This document shows positions 16,731-25,616 of a stretch of DNA of 64,000 nucleotides, one piece after another (the stretch's first letter is position 1; every line of letters starts with the position of its first letter). Under the pieces are notes generated by a model. It was not told the origin of the DNA. It ran no database searches and worked only from the letters and a program-made list of their open reading frames with translations. The DNA is from an uncultured Eubacteriales bacterium (lineage in GTDB: Bacteria; Bacillota; Clostridia; Oscillospirales; CAG-272). The translations under genes and the position numbers were made by a program. Location: positions 72,623 to 136,622 of the forward strand of contig CAKRNO010000002.1 of NCBI GenBank assembly GCA_934371135.1. The letters are read 5' to 3'.

Positions 16731-17093
16731 TTACTTGTTTTCCGTATCGCCGACCTTGACGAGGCGGACGATGGCGGTCTCCGCGCCGTCACCGCGGCGG
16801 GGGCCCATCTTGTAGACCTGCGTGTAGCCGCCGTTCACGTTCGCATAAGCGGGCGCAACGGTGTCAAACAGCTTCTTCGCAACGCTCTCCTTGGTGATGA
16901 AAGCGAGTGCGGCACGGTAAGCGGCGAGAGAGCCGTCTTTGCCGAGCGTGATCATTTTATCAGCGAGGGCGCTGATCTCCTTTGCACGCGTGTAGGTGGT
17001 CTCCAGCTGACCGTTCTCGATCAGGTAGGTCACCAGGCCGCGGAGCATAGCATTTCTATGGGCAGTCGGTCTGCCGAGTTTTCTCATAGGCAT
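16731..17093 (-). CDS. rplQ: 50S ribosomal protein L17
   Basis: 120 residues, full length. It begins with the family signature MPMRKLGRPTAHRNAML and ends after the conserved PRRGDGAETAIVRLV. It binds 23S rRNA near the exit tunnel. It is the last gene of the 31-gene operon, 30 bases after rpoA, and is followed by a strong terminator. Confidence 0.98.
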   Translation of the reverse strand: MPMRKLGRPTAHRNAMLRGLVTYLIENGQLETTYTRAKEISALADKMITLGKDGSLAAYRAALAFITKESVAKKLFDTVAPAYANVNGGYTQVYKMGPRRGDGAETAIVRLVKVGDTENK

Positions 17094-17123
17094 TTTCGTT
17101 ACCTCCTATTGTATTTGGCTCCG

Positions 17124-18101
17124 TCAGTCCTCGACCTTTTTCAGATCGAGACCGAGGGAATGCAGCTTTTGGATGACCTCATCCAGGGACTTCCTGCCGA
17201 GGTTTCTGACTTTGATCATATCTTCCTCGGTACGGTTGACCAGGTCCTCTACCGTATCGATGCCCGCGCGCTTCAGGCAGTTGAAGCTACGCACGGACAG
17301 GTCAAGATCATCAATGGACATTTCAAGGATCTTATCGCGCTTGATTTCCTCACGCTCGATCATGATCTCTGCCTTCTTTGCTTCATCGGACATATCGATG
17401 AAGAGGTTGAGATGCTCACTCAGGATCTTGGCAGCCATGGAGACCGCCTTCTGCGCCGTGAGAGTACCGTTGGTCACAACATGGAGCGTCATCTTATCGA
17501 AGTCGGTGATGTTACGCACGCGGGAGTTCTCCACAACGAAGTCCACCTTGTAAACGGGCGTAAAGATCGAATCGACGAAGATGAGGCCGAGGGGCGCGCC
17601 GTTGCCGCCCGCCTGCTCGCTGCTCACATAGTTCTGCTTGTTCTTTTCCATCGGCACATAGCCGCACCCGGAGTCAAAGGTGAGCTCCATGTGGAAGTGC
17701 GTGCCGGCGCTGACAGTCGCCAGAGGGTGAGTCGGATTGAGAATTTCGATGTCGGGATCATCGGAGATATCGCCGGCGGTCACGAGACAGGGTCCGTCCG
17801 CATCGATATACACCGTTTTGGGTCCCTCGGTATGGAGCTTTGCCACGATGCCCTTCACATTCAGGACGATCTCGGGCACATCCTCTTTCACACCGTCAAC
17901 AGTGGAAATCTCATGAAGCACCCCGTCGATCTTGATCGAAGTCGCGGCATACCCTTCAAGGGAGCTGAGCAGGATGCGGCGCAGGGAGTTTGCGAGCGTG
18001 ATGCCATAGCCTCTCGCGAGAGGTTCGACCACGAACTCACCTTCGCTGCCATCTTCGTTCAGAGCGCGGGATGTAATCGTAGGCTTCTCTATTTCAATCA
18101 T
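17124..18101 (-). CDS. rpoA: RNA polymerase alpha subunit
   Basis: 325 residues. The N-terminal domain (to about residue 230) assembles the polymerase through motifs such as PLARGYGITLANSLRRILLSS. The C-terminal helix-hairpin-helix domain has DLDLSVRSFNCLKRAGI and the DNA/activator-binding VRNLGRKSLDEV. Length is normal. It is separated from rpsD by 156 bases, the largest spacer in the alpha segment, which holds three hairpins and may give separate control of polymerase and ribosomal proteins. GGAGGAG precedes the ATG. Confidence 0.98.
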   Translation of the reverse strand: MIEIEKPTITSRALNEDGSEGEFVVEPLARGYGITLANSLRRILLSSLEGYAATSIKIDGVLHEISTVDGVKEDVPEIVLNVKGIVAKLHTEGPKTVYIDADGPCLVTAGDISDDPDIEILNPTHPLATVSAGTHFHMELTFDSGCGYVPMEKNKQNYVSSEQAGGNGAPLGLIFVDSIFTPVYKVDFVVENSRVRNITDFDKMTLHVVTNGTLTAQKAVSMAAKILSEHLNLFIDMSDEAKKAEIMIEREEIKRDKILEMSIDDLDLSVRSFNCLKRAGIDTVEDLVNRTEEDMIKVRNLGRKSLDEVIQKLHSLGLDLKKVED

Positions 18102-18143
18102 GGTTAATCTCCTCCAATATTAATTCGGGACGCTGACGACAGA

Positions 18144-18221
18144 CCGTAAAACATACGGCCCGCCGGGTGCCAGAGGCACCGCACGGTTCGGGCGCTCCGG
18201 CGGCGGCGCGGCAGACGCCGC
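18144..18221 (-). promoter_or_regulatory. Three-hairpin spacer between rpsD and rpoA
   Basis: In minus-strand order: GCGGC-GTCT-GCCGC (18208-18221), GGTGCC-TCT-GGCACC (18166-18180) and CCGTA-TGTTT-TACGG (18144-18158). None is followed by a T tract, so they are not simple terminators. I could not identify a promoter in the spacer. Confidence 0.5.
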
Positions 18222-18257
18222 ACCGCAAAATACCGGGCACCGCTCGGAGGTTGGCGA

Positions 18258-18884
18258 TTATTTGGAATAGAGTTCGACGATCAACTGCTCGTTGAAGTCG
18301 AAATCAATGTCATCTCTCTCGGGGAGAGCAACGATCTTCGCGGACATATTCGCGGCGTCCGCATCGATCCACTTCGGCTTGTTGGCGGTAGCCATAGCCT
18401 CGGCGTTTGCCTTGATCTTGGTACCGTCGCGGCGGCTTTCCTTGACAGCGACGACATCGCCCGCCTTCACGAGGATGGAGGGGATGGTTGCCTTCTTGCC
18501 GTTGAGCGTGAAGTGACCGTGGAGAACGAGCTGACGAGCCTCTTTACGGCTTGCCGCCATACCCATTCTGTACACCACGTTGTCGAGGCGTCTCTCGAGG
18601 AGGATCAGGAGGTTCGTACCGGTGATGCCTTCCTGTTGTTCAGCCATCTCGTAGTACATACGGAACTGTCTCTCGAGAACACCGTAGTAGCGGCGTGCCT
18701 TCTGCTTCTCGCGGAGCTGCATACCGTACTCACTGACCTTTTTACGAGCCGCCCCGTGCTGACCGGGAGCGGTGCTTCTGTGATTGAAAGAGCACTTATC
18801 GGAGGTGCAACGCTCGCCCTTCAGATACAGCTTGCAGCCTTCTCTGCGGCACTCTTTGCAGCTCGGTCCAGTATATCTTGCCAT
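18258..18884 (-). CDS. rpsD: 30S ribosomal protein S4
   Basis: 208 residues. A primary 16S rRNA-binding assembly protein. Starts MARYTGPSCKECRREGCKLYLKG: the N-terminal cysteines (C9, C12, C17, then C26 and C31) indicate the zinc-binding form of S4. The S4 RNA-binding domain (RRLDNVVYRMGMA and LVLHGHFTLNGKK) is intact. It lies 21 bases downstream of rpsK. In many bacteria S4 represses its own operon; no S4 leader could be recognised here. Confidence 0.98.
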   Translation of the reverse strand: MARYTGPSCKECRREGCKLYLKGERCTSDKCSFNHRSTAPGQHGAARKKVSEYGMQLREKQKARRYYGVLERQFRMYYEMAEQQEGITGTNLLILLERRLDNVVYRMGMAASRKEARQLVLHGHFTLNGKKATIPSILVKAGDVVAVKESRRDGTKIKANAEAMATANKPKWIDADAANMSAKIVALPERDDIDFDFNEQLIVELYSK

Positions 18885-18905
18885 TGCTTTGAATCTCCTT
18901 CCTGA

Positions 18906-19307
18906 TTATACGCGGCGACGCTTCGGAGGACGGCAGCCGTTGTGCGGCACGGGCGTCTTATCCTGAATCTTGGTCACTTCGAGACCGGCGGTCGCCAGTG
19001 CGCGGATAGCCGCTTCACGGCCGGTACCGGGGCCCAGCACATAGACCTCAACGGTCTTCATGCCGTGGTCCATAGCGGCTTTCGCCGCCTGCTCTGCTGC
19101 CGTCTGTGCGGCGAACGGAGTGGACTTTCTCGATCCCTTGAAGCTGGCACCTGCGGAAGCCCAGGAGATCACATTCCCTTGGAGGTCCGTAATGGACACG
19201 ATGGTGTTGTTGAAGGTTGCGCGGATATGAGCAGCGCCCTTCTCCACGTTCTTCTTTTCACGACGCTTTTTGACAACCTTTTTGGTTGCGGAAACTTTCG
19301 TAGCCAT
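18906..19307 (-). CDS. rpsK: 30S ribosomal protein S11
   Basis: 133 residues, full length with the usual Lys-rich N terminus (KKVVKKRREKKNVEKG) and the signature HIRATFNNTIVSITD and C-terminal VPHNGCRPPKRRRV. It forms part of the 30S platform near the E site. Starts 11 bases after rpsM. Confidence 0.98.
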   Translation of the reverse strand: MATKVSATKKVVKKRREKKNVEKGAAHIRATFNNTIVSITDLQGNVISWASAGASFKGSRKSTPFAAQTAAEQAAKAAMDHGMKTVEVYVLGPGTGREAAIRALATAGLEVTKIQDKTPVPHNGCRPPKRRRV

Positions 19308-19318
19308 GTTCTTCCTCC

Positions 19319-19687
19319 TTACTTCTTCTTGTTCGCGATGGTCTTGACCGGACCTTTACGCGTTCTTGCGTTGGTCTTGGTGCGCTGACCGCGAACGGGC
19401 AGGCTCCTCTTATGACGGGAGCCACGGTAGCTGTTGATGTCCACCAGCTTCTTGATGTTGGTGGCAACGGTGCGGCGGAGATCGCCTTCGACATGGTAGT
19501 TCGCCTCGAGCTCCTCACGCAGAGCCGCGATCTGGTCCTCGGTCAGGTCCTTCGCGCGGGTATCGGGATCGATCCCGGTCTTTGCGAGGATCTCTTTGGA
19601 ACTGGTCAGACCGATGCCGTAAATATAGGTGAGAGCGATCTCAATGCGCTTGTTATTGGGGATATCGACACCTGCTAAACGAGCCAT
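19319..19687 (-). CDS. rpsM: 30S ribosomal protein S13
   Basis: 122 residues: MARLAGVDIPNNKRIEIALTY at the start, the central GSRHKRSLPVRGQRTKTNART, and a basic tail. S13 contacts the P-site tRNA and bridges to the 50S head. Follows rpmJ by 34 bases in the standard alpha-operon order. Confidence 0.98.
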   Translation of the reverse strand: MARLAGVDIPNNKRIEIALTYIYGIGLTSSKEILAKTGIDPDTRAKDLTEDQIAALREELEANYHVEGDLRRTVATNIKKLVDINSYRGSRHKRSLPVRGQRTKTNARTRKGPVKTIANKKK

Positions 19688-19721
19688 AGATATTTAACTC
19701 CTTTTGATTGTTGTTTGGGTT

Positions 19722-19835
19722 TCAGCCCTGTCTCTGCTTGTGCTTGGGATTTTCGCAGATCACCATCACACAGCCCCGGCGACGGATGATCTTGCACTTT
19801 TCGCAGATCTTTTTAACGGAAGGTTTCACTTTCAT
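19722..19835 (-). CDS. rpmJ: 50S ribosomal protein L36
   Basis: 37 residues, found by translating the gap between infA and rpsM. It begins MKVKPSVKKICEKCKIIRRR and ends with HKQRQG. The CxxC pair, the later Cys and the His are the zinc ligands of the C+ form. Start ATG at 19835 preceded by AAAGGACAGG; position between infA and rpsM is canonical. Confidence 0.97.
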   Translation of the reverse strand: MKVKPSVKKICEKCKIIRRRGCVMVICENPKHKQRQG

Positions 19836-19858
19836 GGTTGCGTACCTGTCCTTTCAGA

Positions 19859-20080
19859 TTATTTTTTTCTCCAGGTGATGCGACCCTTGGTCGGATCGTA
19901 GATGGACACCTCTACGGTCACCTTATCACCGGGAATGATTTTGATATAGTTTTGACGAAGTCTCCCGGAGATGTGCGCGAGCACCATGTGCCCGTTCGGG
20001 AGTTTCACCCTGAAGTTGGCGTTGGGCAGTGCTTCCAGCACCTCGCCGTCTTCAAATTCGATGACATCATCTTTCGGCAT
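19859..20080 (-). CDS. infA: Translation initiation factor IF-1
   Basis: 73 residues, a single OB-fold S1-type domain: EFEDGEVLEALPNANFRV, then GHMVLAHISGRLRQNYI and a C-terminal RITWRKK. IF-1 occupies the ribosomal A site during initiation and helps IF-2 and IF-3. It lies 23 bases after map and 23 before rpmJ. Confidence 0.98.
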   Translation of the reverse strand: MPKDDVIEFEDGEVLEALPNANFRVKLPNGHMVLAHISGRLRQNYIKIIPGDKVTVEVSIYDPTKGRITWRKK

Positions 20081-20103
20081 TACAATTCTCCTTACCGTAG
20101 AAG

Positions 20104-20862
20104 TTATTCTCCGACGTCGGTCAGGATGATGGGTCCGTCGTCCGTGATCGCCAGCGTGTGCTCGTAATGAGCCGAGAGGCGACCGTCTGCGGTCCTCACT
20201 GTCCAGCCGTCAGAGGATTCCTTAATAGCTGCTGTTCCTGCGTTAACCATGGGTTCGATGGCTATCGTCATGCCCGGATATAGGCGGCATCCACGCCCGG
20301 CAGTCCCGTAGTTCGGGACATCCGGCTCTTCATGTAGGTGGATTCCTACTCCGTGGCCCACGTATTTGCGTACAACACCGTATCCGTTCGACTCGGCGTG
20401 CGACTGAATCGCCGCACCGATGTCTCCCAGTCGGTTACCCACCACAGCGAGGCTGGCGCCCAGGTAGAAGCATTCTCTCGTGACGGAAATGAGCCTCTGC
20501 GCTTCCTCGCTCACACGGCCGACAGGAAAAGTCTTTGCACTGTCGCCGTGGTAGCCGCGATAGATGGCACCGACATCCACTTTCACGATATCGCCCTCTT
20601 TGAGGATCACGCGATGGGAGGGGATCCCGTGGATGATCTGGTCGTTGACGCTGATACATGCGCTTCCGGGGAAGCCGGCATATCCGAGGAAGGAAGGTTT
20701 CGCGCCGCATTTCAGAATGTAGGCGTGAATAATGGAATCGAGTTCCTTTGTGGAGATACCCGGGCGGATGGCATCGCGTGCAACAAGCAATGTCTCGCCC
20801 GTGATTCTCCCCGCTTCCTTCATCAGCAGAATCTGTTCAGGTTTTTTGAGTATGATCGGCAT
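20104..20862 (-). CDS. map: Methionine aminopeptidase, type I
   Basis: 252 residues. It removes the initiator Met from new proteins. The two-metal site residues are visible: KVDVGAIYRGYHGDSAKTF (two Asp), GHGVGIHLHEEP (His), MTIAIEPMVNAG (Glu) and YEHTLAI (Glu), with HGIPSH for substrate binding. It has no N-terminal zinc-finger extension. The ATG follows the adk stop by one base, so translation is coupled. Confidence 0.97.
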   Translation of the reverse strand: MPIILKKPEQILLMKEAGRITGETLLVARDAIRPGISTKELDSIIHAYILKCGAKPSFLGYAGFPGSACISVNDQIIHGIPSHRVILKEGDIVKVDVGAIYRGYHGDSAKTFPVGRVSEEAQRLISVTRECFYLGASLAVVGNRLGDIGAAIQSHAESNGYGVVRKYVGHGVGIHLHEEPDVPNYGTAGRGCRLYPGMTIAIEPMVNAGTAAIKESSDGWTVRTADGRLSAHYEHTLAITDDGPIILTDVGE

Positions 20863-20863
20863 A

Positions 20864-21493
20864 TCAAATCCCCAGAGCAGACAGGGTAAGTGCGGTAGTG
20901 TCCTCCACGCGCTCCTGCCCCTCGACGCACTTCAGAATGCCCTTTGCGGCATAGAAGTCCTTGAGCGGCTCGGTCGTGCTGTGGTAGGTCACGAGGCGGC
21001 TCTTCACCACCTCAGGGGCATCATCGCGACGGACGGAAAGCTCATTCCCGCACTTGTCGCAATGCGTACCGTCTTGCGACGGATTGTATTTCGTATGATA
21101 GGTCGCGCCACATTCGCAGGTGCGCCGCCCGCTCATACGCTCCACGATCTTGTCGTCGGATACTTCGATGGAAAGTACGGCATCGAGTGCGATGCCCATC
21201 GCGTCGAGCGCCTCTGCCTGAGGCACCGTCCGCGGGAACCCGTCCAGGATGAATCCGTTCTGACAGTCGGGTTTGGAAAGACGCTCCTTGATGATCCCGA
21301 TGACGACATCGTCCGGGACAAGTGCGCCGGTCTCGGTGTACTTGCGTGCTTCCACGCCCATTTTCGTACCGGTCTTGATCGCTTCACGGATGATCGCACC
21401 CGTAGAGATTGTGGGGATCCCCAATCTCTCGGACACGATCTCCGCCTGCGTTCCTTTACCGGCACCGGGGGCTCCGAGGAAAATAATCTTCAT
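20864..21493 (-). CDS. adk: Adenylate kinase
   Basis: 209 residues. It interconverts ATP + AMP and 2 ADP. P-loop GAPGAGKGTQ, AMP-binding TGAIIREAI, and FILDGFPRTVPQAEALD are intact. The LID domain contains four cysteines (CECG and CDKCG), so it is the zinc-stabilised LID form typical of Gram-positive bacteria. Placed between secY and map as in most Firmicutes. Confidence 0.98.
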   Translation of the reverse strand: MKIIFLGAPGAGKGTQAEIVSERLGIPTISTGAIIREAIKTGTKMGVEARKYTETGALVPDDVVIGIIKERLSKPDCQNGFILDGFPRTVPQAEALDAMGIALDAVLSIEVSDDKIVERMSGRRTCECGATYHTKYNPSQDGTHCDKCGNELSVRRDDAPEVVKSRLVTYHSTTEPLKDFYAAKGILKCVEGQERVEDTTALTLSALGI

Positions 21494-21522
21494 GTGCGGT
21501 TTCTCCCGGCTAAACGCCTGTC

Positions 21523-22959
21523 TTAAAGGAATCCCTTGTAGTTGCGCATGGTGAGCTGTGCCTCCAGTTCACGGTAGGTCTCCTGCACGACGCCGATGAC
21601 GATGAGCAGAGAGGTACCGCCGAACGCGAAGGTGCTCGCATAACTTGCCGCGGTCGTCGCGTTCGTTACACCTGCGTTGGACAAGAGCTTCGTAACAATG
21701 GGGGTGATCACCAGCGGGCTCCCGATCATGGGGAGGACGGCGATGATCGCGAGGAAGAACGCACCCATCAGGGTGACCTTGTTCAGGACCTTTCTGATAC
21801 GGTCCGCGGTCGGTCTGCCCTCACGGATACCGGGGATACGGCCGCCGTTGGCTTTCAGGTTGTTCGCCACTTCCACAGGATTGAAGGAGATCGTGATGTA
21901 GAAGTAGGAGAACAGGATGATCAGGACCACGAACATCAGCGGGTAGAACCAGCCGTCTGCCGCCATGAAGTCATAGAACTTGTTCGAGAACTTCACGGTA
22001 GCGTTCGCATCTGCCTTGAGCAGTGCATCGGCACTCTTGACGCCGCAGAGCGTCATGATGGTCGCCGGCAGGGAGATGATCGAGGAAGCGAAGATGATCG
22101 GCATGACGCCTGCCATATTCAGCTTGATCGGCAGGGTGGTCGACTGACCGCCGTACATCTTTCTGCCCTTCACCTGCTTCGAATACTGGATCGGGATGCG
22201 GCGCTCGCTGCCCGTGACCCAGATAACGAAGACCGAAATCAGGATGAGCACGGCGATGTACCCGAGCACGAAGCCGAAGGAGCCGGAGATATAGCCTGCT
22301 TTCTTCCAGCCGGTCGCCTGCCCCTTGAAGCCGGCATAAATGATCAGCCAGACAAGGTTGTAGATCGTCGAGGGGAAGGACGCGATGATGTTGGCAAAGA
22401 GGATGAGAGAGATACCGTTGCCGAGACCCTTCTCATTGATCTTCTCGCCGAGCCACATCACGAGCGTCGCACCGGCGACGTAGCAGGTAACGATAACGAT
22501 GGCGATCAGCACCTGGACGGGCTTGGAGGCATTCGTCGCGGTGGCGGTCAGCATCTTGTTGGATTTGAGCAGCGCGTAGTAACCGTAACCGGTCAGGATC
22601 GCGAGCGCAACGGTGCAATAGCGGTTGAGCTTTTCGCTGAACGCTTTGCCCGCCTCACCGTCCTGGATCTTTCTGCCGAGGGGCGGGATCGCCACCGACA
22701 GCAGCTGGATCACGATGGAAGCGGTGATGTACGGAGACACGCCGAGAGCGAACAGGGTCGCCGCACTGAGCGCGCCGCCGGAGAGAAGGTTGAGGTAAGC
22801 GAAGATGGTGTCTCCGAAGTTCTCGGAAAAGGTGGATGCATCAACGAAGGGAACCGGGATAACGGTCCCGATGCGATAGAGGAGCAGAATCAACAAAACA
22901 TAAAGAAGTTTCTTTCGAATGTCGGGCGTTCTCCATGCATTTTTCAAAGTTTGAAGCAT
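21523..22959 (-). CDS. secY: Preprotein translocase subunit SecY
   Basis: 478 residues with the ten hydrophobic segments of the Sec channel. The N terminus MLQTLKNAWRTPDIRKK, the plug/pore region after the first helix, and the cytoplasmic loop RRIPIQYSKQVKGRKMYGG are recognisable. A somewhat long periplasmic loop follows the seventh helix (GVKSADALLKADANATVKF and onward). It starts one base after the rplO stop. Confidence 0.97.
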   Translation of the reverse strand: MLQTLKNAWRTPDIRKKLLYVLLILLLYRIGTVIPVPFVDASTFSENFGDTIFAYLNLLSGGALSAATLFALGVSPYITASIVIQLLSVAIPPLGRKIQDGEAGKAFSEKLNRYCTVALAILTGYGYYALLKSNKMLTATATNASKPVQVLIAIVIVTCYVAGATLVMWLGEKINEKGLGNGISLILFANIIASFPSTIYNLVWLIIYAGFKGQATGWKKAGYISGSFGFVLGYIAVLILISVFVIWVTGSERRIPIQYSKQVKGRKMYGGQSTTLPIKLNMAGVMPIIFASSIISLPATIMTLCGVKSADALLKADANATVKFSNKFYDFMAADGWFYPLMFVVLIILFSYFYITISFNPVEVANNLKANGGRIPGIREGRPTADRIRKVLNKVTLMGAFFLAIIAVLPMIGSPLVITPIVTKLLSNAGVTNATTAASYASTFAFGGTSLLIVIGVVQETYRELEAQLTMRNYKGFL

Positions 22960-22960
22960 C

Positions 22961-23404
22961 TTAGATCACCTCGGTCTTTCCACCGACAGCCTCGATCTTC
23001 TCCTTTGCGGAAGCGGAAAAGACTTTCGCTTTCACTGTAAGATTTTTGACGGTAACGTTCCCGCCGCCGAGAACCTTGACCCCGTCACCGAGCACCTTGA
23101 CGATGCCCGCGTTCACAAGTGCCTCCGTGTCAACGGTAGCACCCTCGGCAAAGCCGTTCAGGTCGCTGACGTTGATGACGGCATAGGTCTTGCCGAACTT
23201 GTTGTGGAAACCTCTCTTCGGAAGTTTTCTGTAAAGAGGCAGCTGACCACCTTCAAAGCCGGGGCGTACACCGCCGCCGGAACGGGCGTTCTGACCCTTG
23301 TGACCCTTGCCGGCGGTCTTGCCGTTGCCGGATCCGGTCCCTCTGCCTTTGCGGAACACGTCCTTCGTGGAGCCTTCCGCAGGAGAAAGTTCATGGAGTT
23401 TCAT
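22961..23404 (-). CDS. rplO: 50S ribosomal protein L15
   Basis: 147 residues: MKLHELSPAEGSTKDVFRKG, the Gly-rich arm GSGNGKTAGKGHKGQNARSG, and a globular C-terminal domain. A late-assembly 23S rRNA-binding protein. It precedes secY by one base. Confidence 0.98.
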   Translation of the reverse strand: MKLHELSPAEGSTKDVFRKGRGTGSGNGKTAGKGHKGQNARSGGGVRPGFEGGQLPLYRKLPKRGFHNKFGKTYAVINVSDLNGFAEGATVDTEALVNAGIVKVLGDGVKVLGGGNVTVKNLTVKAKVFSASAKEKIEAVGGKTEVI

Positions 23405-23422
23405 CTTTTATCCTCCTTCCGA

Positions 23423-23599
23423 TTAAAGCGTTTCCACCTTGACCAGGTGCGCTAATACTTTGATTTTGCCCTGCACGGCAGCGTTGTCCGCGACGACGAT
23501 GCTGTCGCCGGGCTTACGCAGACCGAGAGATGCGGCGGTCGCCTTCTGCTTCGGCAGACGCGCGATAAGGCTCTTGACGAGAGTAATCTTCAGATTCAT
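23423..23599 (-). CDS. rpmD: 50S ribosomal protein L30
   Basis: 58 residues, found by translating the gap between rpsE and rplO. Begins MNLKITLVKSLIARLPKQ, then ASLGLRKPGDSIVVADN and ends KVLAHLVKVETL, the complete small L30 fold. It starts 12 bases after the rpsE stop. Confidence 0.97.
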   Translation of the reverse strand: MNLKITLVKSLIARLPKQKATAASLGLRKPGDSIVVADNAAVQGKIKVLAHLVKVETL

Positions 23600-23611
23600 G
23601 ATCTACCCTCC

Positions 23612-24115
23612 TCAGCGCTTCACGCTGTCCGCGGCGATGCCACGGGCGGCAGCGACTTCTTCCACGGTACGAAGGGATTCGAGACCCGCGAAGGTCGCCT
23701 TGACGACATTGATGGGATTGTTGGAACGCAGGCACTTCGCACGGACGTTGGAAATACCGGCGAGCTCCAGGACGTAACGGACACCGCCGCCGGCGATGAT
23801 ACCGGTACCGGGGGCAGCGGGCTTCAGAAGCACCTTGCCGGAGCCGTAGATACCGAGCACTTCGTGCGGGATGGTCGAGCCGTTCATGGAGACCTCGATG
23901 AGGTTCTTCTTCGCATCCTCGATGGCCTTCTTCACTGCGTCCGGAACCTCCGCCGCCTTGCCGAGACCATAGCCTACATGACCGTTTCTGTCGCCGACGA
24001 CAACGAGCGCGGCGAAGCGGGCGATACGACCGCCCTTAACGGTCTTGGATACACGGTTGAGCACAACGAGTTTGTCTTCAAGCTCATACTCGTTGGCATT
24101 CAGCATTTTTGCCAT
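23612..24115 (-). CDS. rpsE: 30S ribosomal protein S5
   Basis: 167 residues. N-terminal double-stranded RNA-binding domain (LNRVSKTVKGGRIARFAALV, GHVGYGLGKA) and C-terminal S5 fold (GIIAGGGVRYVLELAGI). It acts in mRNA entry and decoding fidelity. Lies 56 bases after rplR. Confidence 0.98.
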   Translation of the reverse strand: MAKMLNANEYELEDKLVVLNRVSKTVKGGRIARFAALVVVGDRNGHVGYGLGKAAEVPDAVKKAIEDAKKNLIEVSMNGSTIPHEVLGIYGSGKVLLKPAAPGTGIIAGGGVRYVLELAGISNVRAKCLRSNNPINVVKATFAGLESLRTVEEVAAARGIAADSVKR

Positions 24116-24171
24116 GTGATTCTCCTTAAATTTTCAATCAAAATTGCTTTTGATCGGTGTACAAACCGGAA

Positions 24172-24531
24172 TCAGAATTCGAGCCCGCCTTCGCGCGCGC
24201 CCTCAGCCAGTTCCGATACACGACCGTGATAGACGTAGCCGCCGCGGTCAAACACAACAGCGGAAATCCCTTTTGCCTTTGCTCTCTCGGCAATCAGCTT
24301 GCCGATTGCGCGGGCGGCTTCCTTATTGGAGCCGAGCCCTTCAAAGGACTTCTCATAGGTGCTGGCGGCGGCGAGGGTCACCCCTGCGACATCGTCGATC
24401 ACCTGTGCACTGATATGTGCGTTGGAGCGATAAACAGCGAGACGCGGTCTCTCGGCAGTACCCTGGATCTTGGATCTCACGCGGGTATGTCTTTTAAGAC
24501 GCTGAGCGTTCTTATCACACTTATTAACCAT
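24172..24531 (-). CDS. rplR: 50S ribosomal protein L18
   Basis: 119 residues. The family signature RPRLAVYRSNAHISAQVIDD and the C-terminal FDRGGYVYHGRVSELAEGAR are intact. L18 carries 5S rRNA into the central protuberance together with L5. Follows rplF by 19 bases. Confidence 0.98.
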   Translation of the reverse strand: MVNKCDKNAQRLKRHTRVRSKIQGTAERPRLAVYRSNAHISAQVIDDVAGVTLAAASTYEKSFEGLGSNKEAARAIGKLIAERAKAKGISAVVFDRGGYVYHGRVSELAEGAREGGLEF

Positions 24532-24550
24532 TGCTGCTCTCTCCTTTCAA

Positions 24551-25087
24551 TTACTTACCGGTCTTACCGGCTTTGCGGCGGATATGCTCGCCATCGTACT
24601 TGACACCCTTGCCGAGGTACGGTTCAGGCGGTCTCTTGGAGCGGACTTCCGCTGCGACCTGGCCGACAGCCTGCTTATCGATGCCCTTCACGATGATGGT
24701 GGTCAGATCCGGCGCCTCGAAGGTGATGCCGTTGCCGTCCTCAAACGTGATGGGGTGCGAATAGCCGAGGCTGAGTACCAGCTTGTTGCCCTTCTTCTCG
24801 GCTTTGTAGCCGACGCCGACGAGCAGGAGCTTCTTGGAGTAGCCCTCCGTGACACCGACCACCATGTTGTGGATCAGCGCGCGGGTCAGACCGTGCAGGG
24901 CACGATCCTCTTTCTCGTCGGTGGGACGCGTCACGGTCAGGACATCGCCGTCCACCGTGATGGTCATGCGGGGGGAGAAGGTCTCGGTCAGGGTCCCCTT
25001 GGGGCCCTTGACGGTCACGACGTTGCCCTCGGCAACATCGACCGTAACATTTTTCAGCGCGACAGGCGCTCTACCAATTCTCGACAT
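24551..25087 (-). CDS. rplF: 50S ribosomal protein L6
   Basis: 178 residues with two similar domains; start MSRIGRAPVALKN at 25087, preceded by GGGGAA, was chosen over a GTG seven codons upstream. The C-terminal signature RSKRPPEPYLGKGVKYDGE is intact. It supports the sarcin-ricin loop region. Confidence 0.98.
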   Translation of the reverse strand: MSRIGRAPVALKNVTVDVAEGNVVTVKGPKGTLTETFSPRMTITVDGDVLTVTRPTDEKEDRALHGLTRALIHNMVVGVTEGYSKKLLLVGVGYKAEKKGNKLVLSLGYSHPITFEDGNGITFEAPDLTTIIVKGIDKQAVGQVAAEVRSKRPPEPYLGKGVKYDGEHIRRKAGKTGK

Positions 25088-25101
25088 CTGTTTCCCCTCC
25101 C

Positions 25102-25500
25102 TTACCAAACAAAGGCGAGTACTTCGCCGCCGATGCCTGCCTTGCGGGCCTGCTTATCGGTCATGATGCCTTTGGATGTGGAAATGATGGCAACGCCCAG
25201 ACCGTTCATGACTCTGGGGAGCTTCTCCGCGTTTGCGTAGATACGCAGACCCGGCTTGGATACACGGCGCAGACCGCGGAGCACCTTGGTCTTGCCCTGA
25301 CCGTACTTGAGGGTCACACGGATGATGCCCTGCTTGCCGTCTTCGATGCGCTGATACCCCTGGATATAGCCCTCGGTGAGCAGGATATCAACGATCGCCT
25401 TTTTCATATTGGATGCAGGAATGTCGACGGTCTCATGCTTCGCGTCGTTCGCGTTGCGGATGCGGGTCAACAGATCTGCGATCACATCGGAAATTTGCAT
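25102..25500 (-). CDS. rpsH: 30S ribosomal protein S8
   Basis: 132 residues: DVIADLLTRIRNANDAKHE at the N terminus and STSKGIMTDKQARKAGIGGE at the C terminus. Central 16S rRNA-binding assembly protein; in E. coli it represses the spc operon at the L5 site. It is separated from rpsN by 116 GC-rich bases in which I see no gene and no clear regulatory motif. Confidence 0.98.
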   Translation of the reverse strand: MQISDVIADLLTRIRNANDAKHETVDIPASNMKKAIVDILLTEGYIQGYQRIEDGKQGIIRVTLKYGQGKTKVLRGLRRVSKPGLRIYANAEKLPRVMNGLGVAIISTSKGIMTDKQARKAGIGGEVLAFVW

Positions 25501-25616
25501 TTTAAATTCCTCCTGTATGCAAGTTTATTTCGCTTGCTGCCGATGCGCGTGGCGTCGGCGGCGTACCGGCGGTTAAAGGTTGCCCTTTCCTGCCGATAGA
25601 TGGGAAGTTTTGTGTG

